Shown here: positions 1-12,000 of the stretch, in pieces
How the letters are laid out: every line of letters begins with the position of its first letter
How positions within the stretch are numbered: the first letter of the stretch is position 1
Source: Planctomycetota bacterium
GTDB lineage: Bacteria > Planctomycetota > Planctomycetia > Pirellulales > Pirellulaceae
Assembly: GCA_027622275.1 (NCBI GenBank)
Contig: JAQBZB010000007.1
Span: forward strand, 1-64,000
Direction of reading: 5' to 3'
Length of the DNA: 64,000 nt
The notes under the pieces: model-generated
The model's database searches: none
What the model was told of the DNA's origin: nothing
What the model saw: only the letters and a program-made list of their open reading frames with translations
Program-made: the position numbers and the translations under genes

Positions 1-3000
1 AAATCGCTCGTTCGTGTCCCAGGTGGTCAGAATCTTGGTATTTCGGCCCTCGAAGTTCGATCCGCCCGCCGCCACGGTCTGTTCAATGGGCGATAACGTT
101 TCACCGATCCACACGGGGTCATGCGGGTCGTTAAAGTCCAACTTGATCACATCATTGCCCACGAACTCAGTGCCACGGCGGATCTCGAGCTGATACTCGC
201 CAATCAACGACTGCGGAGGAGCGCCGAAAACGGGATTTGAAGGCAGGTTGAAAAACGCGCTGCCGCCACGCTGATCTAACGGCCCGGTCACCGCCTCGCC
301 CCGTTCGGCGAAACCGACGATGATGTCGTCGATGAAGAAACCTTCCTGATCATTGTTCAGAGCCCGGAGCCCGCTCCGGAAGCCGGCACCATCCACATCG
401 CCGGGCATCGAGTTGTTTTCCGTGATCACACCCGCGGCACTAAAATCGAAGCGGAACCGCAAGTTCGGTTCGCCCGCAAAATCGGCGAGGTCGACGCGCG
501 CCTGCCGCCACACATCGGCGGCACCGGGTTCGTCGATGTCGAACAACTCTTGAACTCGCTGATTTGGAGCGGCCGGGTAGGTGTCTCGCGACGTCGTGAT
601 ATAGGTGGGTAATTCGACGTTGGGATTCGCGGGATTCGTGAAGGTGGACAGCACGGAGTTATTGGTCGCCAGCATCTCCCAGGAAGCGCCGTCATCCCGC
701 GTCACGAAGATACGCGCACTGTCGCGCATGACACCATTGCTATTCGTTGTTTCCGTATCCAAGAAGTAATTGACGTACAGGGTTGGTTTGTCCGTGCGCG
801 AGTAACCTTGCAGGCTGAATGCAGCCGACTCGAGCGTTCCGTGCGAGCCACCCGCCACGTTATAGTTGTTGCCGATCGCACCGTTGCCGCGCAGATCAAA
901 CTCAAACGTATCAAGCACGCCGAGTTGGCCGGTCTGATTCGGGTAGTTCAACGGCGGGCCACCCGACTCGTCAAGCCCAAAATAGAAGCTGGTGGAACCG
1001 CTCGACCCATTGCGACTTTCGTCATAGATGTCGAATGCACCGTTAACGCCGTGGCCGGGATCTCCACCCCGCCGGGTCGTGGGATGCCAGAGGTTGTAAT
1101 CCACTCGCGAGAAGGCGAGCCCGCTGACGCCGCCGGCGCTTAGCCGAACGGAAAAATCGTCTGCCTGGCCGTCCTGATTCGTATCGAAGATATCGGGTAC
1201 GCCATTGCCGTCGAGATCGAAGTCGCGAAGGCTGGGTAAATAAGATCCGTCGCCGTTGGGGTCGCGCGGATCAATCGCATACATCCGCCCGTTCGTTGCC
1301 GTGGCGAACAGAATCCGCGAATATCTGCCATCTTCATTGGGTCGCGTAAAGGCGTAGGGCTCGACGCTCTGCGGCCCCAGCGTCAACCCCGTAAAACGGA
1401 TACCAGGGAACGTCGTGAGGACGGTCGCATTGAAGCCGCCCGTCCCGAGCGAAATGAATTCGCCCGCATCGGTGACTCCGTACAACTCGGTGAACTGGTT
1501 TCCGCCGCCATTCTGGTTATACCCAAAGGAAATTCCATTCACGATGCCACCGATCCCCGTGATCGGAATGGGAACGTGCGTATGATTGGGGTCGGCGGGT
1601 ACCTCCGCGTCGATCGCCAATCCGGATTGGCCTCCAATCGTCTGAATGAAATAGCCGTCGTAGATGTCGCCGCCTCCGGTTCGTCGAAACGCGAAGGCCG
1701 TCGGAACGCCCAGTTCCGACGTCTCATCCGGGTAATTCGTCAAATCACCGCCGCCGACATCGATCTCATCGACGCGACCGCTGGAATCGTTGTTTGCGGT
1801 TGTATCCACGCTGTAGAAAAACAACCGGCCATCGGTACGCATGTCGAGATCGACCACGTTCGAGCCGCCACCAATCGTATACCAGGACTGACCGTTGAAC
1901 GGGTTGATCGAGACCGCGCTGTTGCCGCTGGAGACGAACAACTGGACGTCTTCCAACGTCCAGGGAATGACCTGCGTGTCAAGGTGGATCTCCGTCGTGA
2001 ATCCATTATCGTCGGTGTCAAAGATCGCGGCATTATCCGGTGCAATAAACCGGAAGCCATCCGGCTGCGTACCATCGAGATCGTCGCCGCTGACGTATCC
2101 CGTGTCCGTGCCAAAGAAACCGATGTGGTCTTCGACGACGCGGTTGATCGAGTTGATTGGTTCGAGGCGAACTAACGGTGTCGCCGAAGCCGCGTTGAAG
2201 GTCTGATCCAGCGAACTGGGCAGCCGCAAGTTGGACGAAACGGCGACGTAATAGAATTCGCTCTGCCCAGGAGTCTCGGCAAACAGCGTGACGGGCCCCA
2301 CGTAAGGGTCGAGCTTGCCCAGCGTGCCTCGCGACAAGTCGTCAAAGTCGTTCCCTTCTCCGACGCCCGGCTGATCGTCAACGATATTCGAATCACGCGC
2401 AACCAGGATCAACGTTCCATTTTCGTCGTAGATGGAGAGGACGGCATCCGCGCGACTCAATTGGTCGGCATAGTCGAGATCAAAAATCGTCGAGAACGCC
2501 CGTGTGGCATCATTGACGCCGGCGATCGCCTGGATCTCCTGATACGTCAACTCGACCCGATACCAATCCACGTCATCGGCGGCATCGAGCCGGCCGGCCA
2601 CGGAAATCGTGTTGCGGTCGGATCGCAGCAAATTGCCGATATTCTGCGCCGAACCGCGATCGTCATTGGGAGCTTCAACTTCTGCCGCTTCGCCAACCAA
2701 CGGCGAATGGGCCGGCAACCCAATGGCATGGATGCCGGTTTGCGGATACTGAATGTTTGCAAAGCGAATATTCGAGCCACCCTTTTCGTCTTGCTGGCGC
2801 AGACGGATTTGCAGCTGGTACTCACCGCGCGTCAAACCGGCGTCGACGTTATTGATCTGCCCCGCCGCCGTGTTGCTGCGCACTCGGACATAATACGTCC
2901 CGATCCCCGTGCCGATGGTGCCCGGCAACAACAAACGCATTCCCGGATCGTCGGGATTCGTCGAGTAGGCGTCTGGGCCGAGCCGGTCATCGCGGATCAT

Positions 3001-6000
3001 GTTCCGCGCGATCACCGTCGGCGTGCTGACCAGAGTATTGTTGTCAATGGATCGGGCGAACAGGCTTTGATTGAAGGCGATCAACTCGACAACGGCATCC
3101 AGCGAAGCATTCGTGCGATCGATGTCGAGCCAAACTTCCGTCCCGATCGGTGCCTTGAAACTGTAAACGTCGATGTCGCTCGGATCATCGACGGCAATGA
3201 AGCCGTTGACCGTAAACCCGAGCGACCGATTCTCGTCACCACCTTTCTCGTTGGCCGCCAACTCACCCAGGAACTGCGCCTTCGTGGGACTCAGATTCTG
3301 ATCGATGCCGTTCGTGAATGGACCTTCTACCTCGTTCACGACGACGACGTTGCGATCGTTGCTGTACTGCTCTAAGCGGATGCCTCGCCAGTCACCGGCA
3401 CTCGGGGTCGTCACGTTCCCGTCGTTGTTGGTGTCCGTGTGTGGCAAGCCATTGATCGTGAAACTCGCGCCATGGCTGTCGTCCAGCAAAGACGTCAAGA
3501 TGACCGGGAAGCGCGGCTGGCCGAGTACTTGGACCGTGCCGCCGATGCGATCATCGATATCCAAAGGCGTGCCACTGGCGGTGAAGCCGGTTAGACTGCC
3601 GTCGGCGTTCAGAGAATTGCCATTTGCATCGAGCGGAAGATTCGGGTTGCCGCCCAACTTGACGACCAGGCTCTCGCCCGGATTGCTTTGCAGACGCAAG
3701 CCGCTGAACGTGTGATGGTTCAGCACAACGATTTGGTCGCGCAGCACATGCACGATGTCGGTATCATCCCACACGGTCTCGATCGTCAACTCTTCACCGC
3801 GGACCTCCAGGCCTTTGATCGACAGGCCCAGCACATTGCCGGCGACATCGACCGGATTGCGATTACCGTCAATCAGATTACGCCGGATGAGCGGCCCGCG
3901 ATTGTTCGTGAAGGCGGGCGAGTTGCTCGACAAATCCATCACCAGATTCAGGTCGCCGGTGCTGCGGCCATAGTCTCCCTGAATCTTGCTCGTCAACGCA
4001 TTGGCATTGATGCTGATCATGGCCGTTCCGACCGGGATGTGGTTCGGCGTCAACAGATTGTCATGAACCGTGTTGTTCCGGAATATGTTGTCGACCACGA
4101 CGGGCTGGGCACCGCGCACGAACACGACTGCTTCGGCGTTCGTTCCGCGGCCATTTCGACTGCTGCTGGCCAACCCAGAGGCATTGTTTTCCAGAATCGA
4201 ATTCGTCATCCGGAAGTCGGCTTGATGGATTTCAACCGCGTTGAATTGATCGAAGTCACCTTCGATCGGGATGCGTCCGCCCGCGAAGGTGATTAAGGCG
4301 TGATCGATGCTGACGGATGCGCCGGCATTAAAAATCAATCCGCCCCAGTCGCCGGGGGTTCCTTGGGTAGCGCCGTCACTGGACGAATCAAACGTGCCAC
4401 TCGCTCCGTAGGAATCATCACCGCGAGAAGTGAACACGATTGGCCGCTCGGAGCTTCCTTCCGCGATGAATTGAGACTCACCACGTTCGGCCTCGATCCG
4501 CGCCCCTTCGAACTTCAGAATCACTCCGGGATCGATGGCCAGCCGCGCGGCCGGCCGGGCGGTAATCGCCGATTCGCCAATGACCGACGTCGTAATCGTC
4601 GCCCCACTTGTTAGCGTTCCGCTGGCCAGCGTCAGCAAGGGAACATCGACGCCGGCATACTTGCCGACAAACTCGATCTGCACCGGCGACGCGGGCAACG
4701 GGCCACCGGTCGCAATGATGTCCCGCGGGATATGTTCGATCGTAATCTCGCCCCGCTCGGGCACGCTGATGCTGATCAGCTCTTGCAAACGCGATTGGAC
4801 GCTGTACTTCACAGGGACCTGGTCGTCCGTAATTGTCGGCGTGAGCGGCCCGACCAAATTCGCGACGGTGTTGACAGACACCAACAGCGGATTCACATCG
4901 ACGCCGGCAAAGTTACCTTGAAATTGGATGTCGAGTGCGGCCGGCAATTGCACCCCCGTGACGAGCACGTCTCCGGGCACAATGGCCCCCATCGCTTCGA
5001 GACCGGCGCGCATTTGCGCGGCCGTTGCGTTGTACGGCAAAGAACTCGAGAGCGACCTCGTGAGATACGGATTCGAGGACGTAATACTGGCATTCAGTGT
5101 CGGAAATGCGCCGGAAATGAACGTCAGCGCTTGAACATTCGTGCGCGCGTAGCTTCCCGCAAACTCGATGGTCACGGTACCCGGCAGTGGGCCACCTTTG
5201 ACAATGACATCACCCGGATTGATTGCGGCGATGCTCTCTAGCGCCGTCTGGATATCGGACGCCATGGCATCGAACGCGATCGGCGAGGAAGTGCCGACAA
5301 TGCCAGTCGGCGAGGTAAACCGCAATTGAAATGTTCCGCCCGTCGGTTGCCCTAACAGCCGCAGTGTTTGGATCTCGTTGTCCGTGACTTCAGGTGCCAG
5401 AGCCGTCGCGCCATCGGTGAGCGTACTGTCAACAACGACCATCGGATGCACATTCAGACCGGAGTACTGGCCAGTGAACTCGACGCGCAATGCAGCTGGT
5501 GACGGGCCCCCCGTCACCAAGACATCACCCGGATCGATCGTCGACATGTCCTCCAACGCCTGTAGAACTTCGTTGGTACTGGCATTGAAACGAATGGGCG
5601 TCGATGTGCGAATGCGGCCGTTGGGAGCTTCAAACCGCAGTCGATACGTTCCCTGAATCGGACTTCCGAGCAGGTAGATGGTTTGCACTTCGTTCTGCAA
5701 CCCGAGCGTGAAGGAACCGGATGTCGGACCTCCAGCAATTTGCACTCGCTGAATCTCGTTGCCATTGATGGCAGCGTTGGCATTGAAGTCGATTGGCCGG
5801 CTCGTCTGGCCATCGAACGTCAACGTGAATGTGTCACCGGCCAAAGGATTGCCGGCAATGCGAATCTCCTGTACCTCATCGGAAACCGCAATACCCCCCG
5901 GTGCTCCGGCGATTTGAAGGTTCTCGGTGATCACGTGGACGATGTCGTCGTTGTCAAAGCGTGCCGGAACTTGCAACTTCTCGACCGGAACCCCGGACTG

Positions 6001-9000
6001 CGTCTCAATCCGCACGAACAGACCATTGACCGAATTGCCAATCAAGGTGTTCCTGTAAATGTCAGGACCGATTCGATTGAGCGTATCCTCGAAACTGTTC
6101 GGATTCGCGGAGATAGCGGCATCGGCACTGTTCGTAATGCGGTTGAACGAGATGGTCGGCCGGGCAGTTTCAAGGTGAATCGGCGTGAACACCTTTTCGA
6201 GCGATCCCACAACCACTTTGCCACCGCCATTGTTCAACTCGGCGTGATTCACCCAGTTCAGGAAGATGCCTTCCTGCTCGAAGTCAGAATCGTCACGCAA
6301 GACGATCCCGCCCCAATCTCCAGGCCCAGGCGGTGCCCCAACAGCATCGCTATCACCGCCGATGGCGTCGTTATGGAACGACCGGAAGTAGACGGACGAA
6401 TCCGGAACGCCAAGGATTTGCAGAGCGGCACCACGCTGATCGATCGTCCCCGTCGAACTGCCGACGTCAATGATTGCGTCTTGCAGCTTGAACAGGACTC
6501 CCTCATCGATCATGACCGTCGTTCCGCGCGGTACGTCAAAGGTGCCACCGTCTTCCAGCGGCGTACCCGCATCGTCAAGACCGACGAGATACGGCCGGGC
6601 ATTGCCCGGGAAGTCCGTGGGGTTGCCGTTCCCGACAATGCGAACCAAGTTTGGTGCGGTGAGTAGTGCGCTGGTGCCACCGAGATTCAAAGTCGCAAAG
6701 GCCGGATTAGCTGCCACAACATTCACTCGCACACGCGTGCCGCTGACGACCTTGCTGGCTAGTGCGTCAAGATTGCCGAGCGCCTGTTGGCCGTTGATTG
6801 CGGCGACGATCAGATCCGCGATGTCATCCGACGACGACGCCGAAGCAATGCCAACACCCGTCCCTGAAACTCCCGTCGTATTTGTGAACGTAAAGGTCAC
6901 CACCGGGTGCGTGCCGTCATCAATCGAAAACGATTCTCCAAACTGAATCAAGTTCTGCGAGTCGGTGGGAAGGTTGATCCGGAAACCGGCATCGAGCAAC
7001 GCTTGGCCGATCTCGTCGTAAGGATCGGCGGCAGTGCCGGTTCCTTCCAGTACACCGGGCGTCGAGCTGCGAGACTTGTCGACGAAGATCGTCTCGCCGG
7101 CCTGGAACCAGAAGTCAAATCTTCCACCCGGCAGTCCATCGGTGTCGCCGTCGAATGGTATTCCCTCCAGATGTCCCAATGTTGGATTGATGCTTTCGCT
7201 GATCAACAGTTCGTTATCAAAATCGATACCGCCACTCGACAAGAGTGTCGGCGATCCGGTCATTCGGACGCGAGGCCCCGCGGCTTCCGCGACCGTATTG
7301 AGGGTGGACGCGTTGATCGCATCCGCCAGTGCCCGGGCGAGATCGCTGGGCGTCGCGGTGCCTTCGAATAGCACGGGTTCGTTACCAAACGCAACAACAC
7401 CAGTGTTCGTAAACTCGAAAATCTTGGCCACGCCGTCGACTTCGATCTCCAGGAACTCGCCAGGAACGATTGTCTCACCACCCGCCAGGAACTCAAATGC
7501 GGGAGCCTTATCCACAAGGCTGCTCTTGGGTGTCGGCGAAAATCGCAACACCAAATCGTACTCACCATCCGACGTACCACTTCCTCCCGTATCGGAAACG
7601 GCTGGATCGTAATTCTCATTGCCGGTGCTGCTGACGCCGATGTAATACGTACCCGGTTCAAGATCCAACCCGATAAACGAATCGTTGCCGAAGTAGTCGT
7701 CATTCTGCGAGATGAGTTCCCGCACCTGGTTTCCGTTAGCATCCGTGACAACCACGCCGTTGACATCGGTCTGGACCTTGTACAAACGGAGCGTCGTATT
7801 CAACAGGCTCGACCGCTCGCGACGTTCCGCGATCGTCTCGGCCGAGAAGGTTCCCGGCTCTTGAACGTCGAACTTGAACAGGTCAATGTCCGTGCTATCC
7901 GGGCGATACAACAGCTGAGCGTGGACGATGTCCTGATCGCCGGGGAAGACCGGTTCGACTGGCTCGCCAGAGAGGCCAACGCCACCAGGAACGGTGTTCG
8001 CCGCCAGATCTCCCATCATGGCGGTCAGATCGTACGTACGTCCCAGCCCGAGCGCGGTGCCAATCATTTGAAACGCGGTTCGGAACCATTTGCCACCGTA
8101 TTCGCTGCTGCCGTGATCCGTTTCATTCGCATCCACCACGGCCGCCAGCAACCCCGTATTCGTGCGACCCGCTTTCCCGAACGGCTCGCCTGGTCCAACC
8201 GGCGTCGACTCGTTAACCACGCGCAAGTCACCAGTCACAACGGTCAAACCGGACGACGGCGTCTCGCGGAATAGAATTCCCGTGTAACGACTCAGCAGGT
8301 CGAATATCTCACGAGTCCGCTGTCGTTGATTCGCGGTAATCGTGTTCGAGAGCGGGTTTCCTTGCAGATCCTTTCCGTACACATTTTGGAAGTTGTAATC
8401 CAGCACGGCGATGCTCGGATTCGTATCCGAAATGCGTCCGAGATTCAGCCCGTCATGGAGATCCGCGGCGTCGTCTGTGTTCGCCACATCGAATCCGTCT
8501 TCAAAGCCGCCATAATCCGTCGTATTGAAGTCGGGCGGGAACGGTCCGATGTGAACCTCCGGAGGAATGCTACGGTGTCCAACTTCGTCCAAACCGCCGG
8601 GATATTCCGGTAGCGTTGTGAACGCACCTTGCGCTTCGATTCGCGATGAAAGCGACTTGGTGGCGGTCCCCAACACTCCGAGACTTATTGCGGTATCAAA
8701 ACTCGAGTTGTCGTCCGACAACCAGGTGACGGTATCGCCGGCGCTGTGCATTAGACGCGTCGTGTTGTGGAAGCCCCGTTCGACCGTGAACGTGTTGCCG
8801 GTTGCCAGCGACACTCGCAGATGCTCGCCGTTGACCTCAATTGTGAACGGAGCGGACCCGGGAAACTGATCGCGGTCGTCTACCGTGAGCGATGTCGCAC
8901 TGATGCTCGCCACCGGCAGCGTCAGTGTCGACGCCCCGGACAGCACGCCGCGGTTCACCGAGACGCGGAGCAGATAGGAACCTTCGGTGGCTCCGTTGGT

Positions 9001-12000
9001 CGTCGTCCCACCCGCTACCGGATCATAGGCGGTATTCAGCGCGCTCGAGACACCGATGTAGTACGTTGTCTTCGCGGTTGCGAGCGGCGCGGTTACCGAA
9101 GCGTCGATAGCCGCAGCGCTCGACACTCCCATGGCTTCTTCGACTAGAACGCCACTACCGCTGTCTCGAAAGACACGCACATACGTCCCATGCGTGCCGC
9201 GTGGGTCGACATCAACGGACAGAGTGGCACCCGCATTCAACTCTAGCCGGTACATGTCGACGTCGTCGGCTCCGTCGTCGGTGTCGCCGGTATAAGCCAC
9301 ATGGCTCAAGTCTTCGGCGACCAAGCTGAAGTCAAACAAGGTCCCCAAGTTAACCGCCTCATCGCGAGTGTCGTTCGATTCGTCCGAAGTGCCGATCGTC
9401 AAGCGATGCGTTCCGTCGGGAATCGCCGTCGCGAAGAGCAGCGTCGCAACATTATTCTCCTCGTCGTAGCTCACCGATTCCGGCAACAAGATCACGTCAT
9501 CCGACGGGTCAAGGGTGGCCTGCGTGTCCGTGACTCGATAGAACGCGCGATTCTCGGCGGAGGCGGGATCGAGTTCGTCTTGGTTGAAATAAACATCGAT
9601 CCGATTCTCCGCCTGCTGTAAGCGTCGCACGGTGACGCCAGGACTTGTGCCCCCCGTCAGCAAGGTGGCATCACCGGCGAGGATTCCAATCGGCCGATCC
9701 GCGACAGCGCCTACAAAAGTGACGTTCCACATCAGCGGAGCGGGACTGACCACGGTGACGTTGCCGGGACCAATGCTGGCCAATCCTTCGAGCACTGTTC
9801 GCACCGCGGCTTCGCGAATCGCGGCGCTGGCCGACGTTGCGGCGGCGACCGTGATCGGGCTCGTCATTTGGCCGCTATAAATCAGCTTGAATGACCCGCC
9901 CGTCGGTAGACCCGTCAATTCGATATTTTGCGTGTAGCGATTGATCGGTTGAGGGACGACAGAAACGACGTGCGGTGCCAGGTTCAACTCGAAAGTTCGC
10001 GCCAGATCCGAAGCCATGCCAAACGCTTCACCCAGGTTGTTAGTAAGCGGCAATCGGAAGCCGCCGAGCAGCGTCAACTGCGTCACGGGCGCGGCTGGAG
10101 TCGCGATATTTGCATTCGCGTTCCCGGTGATCTCCGTCGTGAGCAATGCCGATATCGCCGCGTCGTTGTCAATGGCATCCTGCAACTGTTGCGCGCTCGT
10201 TTCACTGCCGAGTGTCGTATTTAGTTGGATCTGAATCGTTGTGCCGGAAAGCGATAGGTTGGGCGGCGCAGCGATCCCTAACGACGATTTCGAAATCTGA
10301 ATCGAGCGGTTGTTGCCGGTAACTCCAGGCTCCCGCGAGACAAATCGAACTTGGACGTCGTTCGTGATGTCGACATCCAGCGTCGTGCGGAACGAGGTCG
10401 TCGCCGAAGCAGCATTCGAAACACCAAAGATCTCAAGACGATAATCATCGTCGGGAAGTGTTTCCGCAAAACGGACGATCACCTCGTTGGGATTGTCGCC
10501 GCGGTTGATGTATCCCGGTGTAATCGTCACATCGTTCGCGCCGCCCAATGTCGCCTGGATCGTCAGCGCGCTGCCGAGAGCGCTAATATCCGTCTCCGGG
10601 ACACCGATTGGCAAGGTCGCAATCACCAAGGCGCGCGCCGCTGGATTGCCATTGATCGCATTGACATACCGTCTGGCCGTCGTCCGATTGGCAACATGTG
10701 TGTTCACTTGAACCGTGATTACGTTACCACTTACAGTAACGCCGACGCCTCCGCTGGCACCGCGATTCGCCTTCGTCGTCACCACCGAGATGCCATTGCC
10801 CGCGGCTGCCGACGCAACGGCTGTGTATTGCACCTCGATCGCGCCCAACGTCCCCAAGTCCGACACGGCTGTCGCCGCATTGGCACCGTTGAGCACTAAC
10901 GGCGAAACATCTTTCACGCCATCAAGAACAAGCGGCGTGGTTGGCACCACTTGGGAAACATCCGTCGTATCGTCTCCGTTCAGGATCGCCGCTTGCACAA
11001 CGGCCCCGGCAATCGTGTTGACGACATCGCGAAGTTGGCCCGCCGTGGTCCCGCCGGCCCCACTGGCGACGTTTGTGTCGATGTCAATATTGACAACATT
11101 CGAAACCACGGTCACGCCTGGCCCGCTACCACCCCGGTCGCTTCGCGTGATATTGACGATCACCCCATTACCCGCTTCGCCTGGCGTCGCGGAGGTAAAC
11201 TCGATCTCAACGACGGCTCTCGATTCTGTTGTGACAACACCACCCGGCGTCACATTGCTGGCAACGTTAATCTCCGGCAATGGAGTCTTCGAGTACTGGC
11301 CCGTAAACTCGATATCGATCGGTGCTAACAACAGTGGACCGCCGGTCACAAGGATGTCAGCCGGATCAATCGAAACAAGTAATTCCAGCGCGGATCGTAC
11401 TTGAGCTGCCGTGGCATCGAATGGAATCGGGTCAGTTTGTAACGCCATCGATCCGTTGTTAAACGTCAGTTGGAAATCACCTACGGTGGGTCCTCCGATC
11501 GCCGAGAGCCTCTGGACTTCATTGCTAAAGTTGGCTACCTCCGAGGCGTCCCGAACCGCCGGTGTGATGACGGTCGTGGCGCTGCCCGAGACAATCGCCG
11601 CGGTCAGCAAGTCCGCCTCCGCTGAATTACCTTCGATCGTATCGAGCAGCACCTGCGCGGTGGTTTCGCTGTTGCGCGTTGTATTGAGATCGATCGTGAT
11701 CAAGCCGCCGTTGACACTAATCCCCGGTGCCACCTGATCGCCTCGATCACTTCCGGTCAGCGCGATCTGGAGTCCGTTACCGGTATCGCCAAGGCGTGAC
11801 GCGGTAAACTCCAGAACGACTGCGCCATTCGTTCCAAAATCCGATCGAATCGAAGCTGGTGTAAACGTTGCGTCGAGGCCGGCTCGCGTGATTTGAATTC
11901 CACCGGCCAGCGTGGCAGCATTGAGATCTTGTCCAGGGCTGAACTGAAGAATCAATTCACGTGGTGCTTCCGGCAACACATCGCCTTCGTTGAGAAAGCC

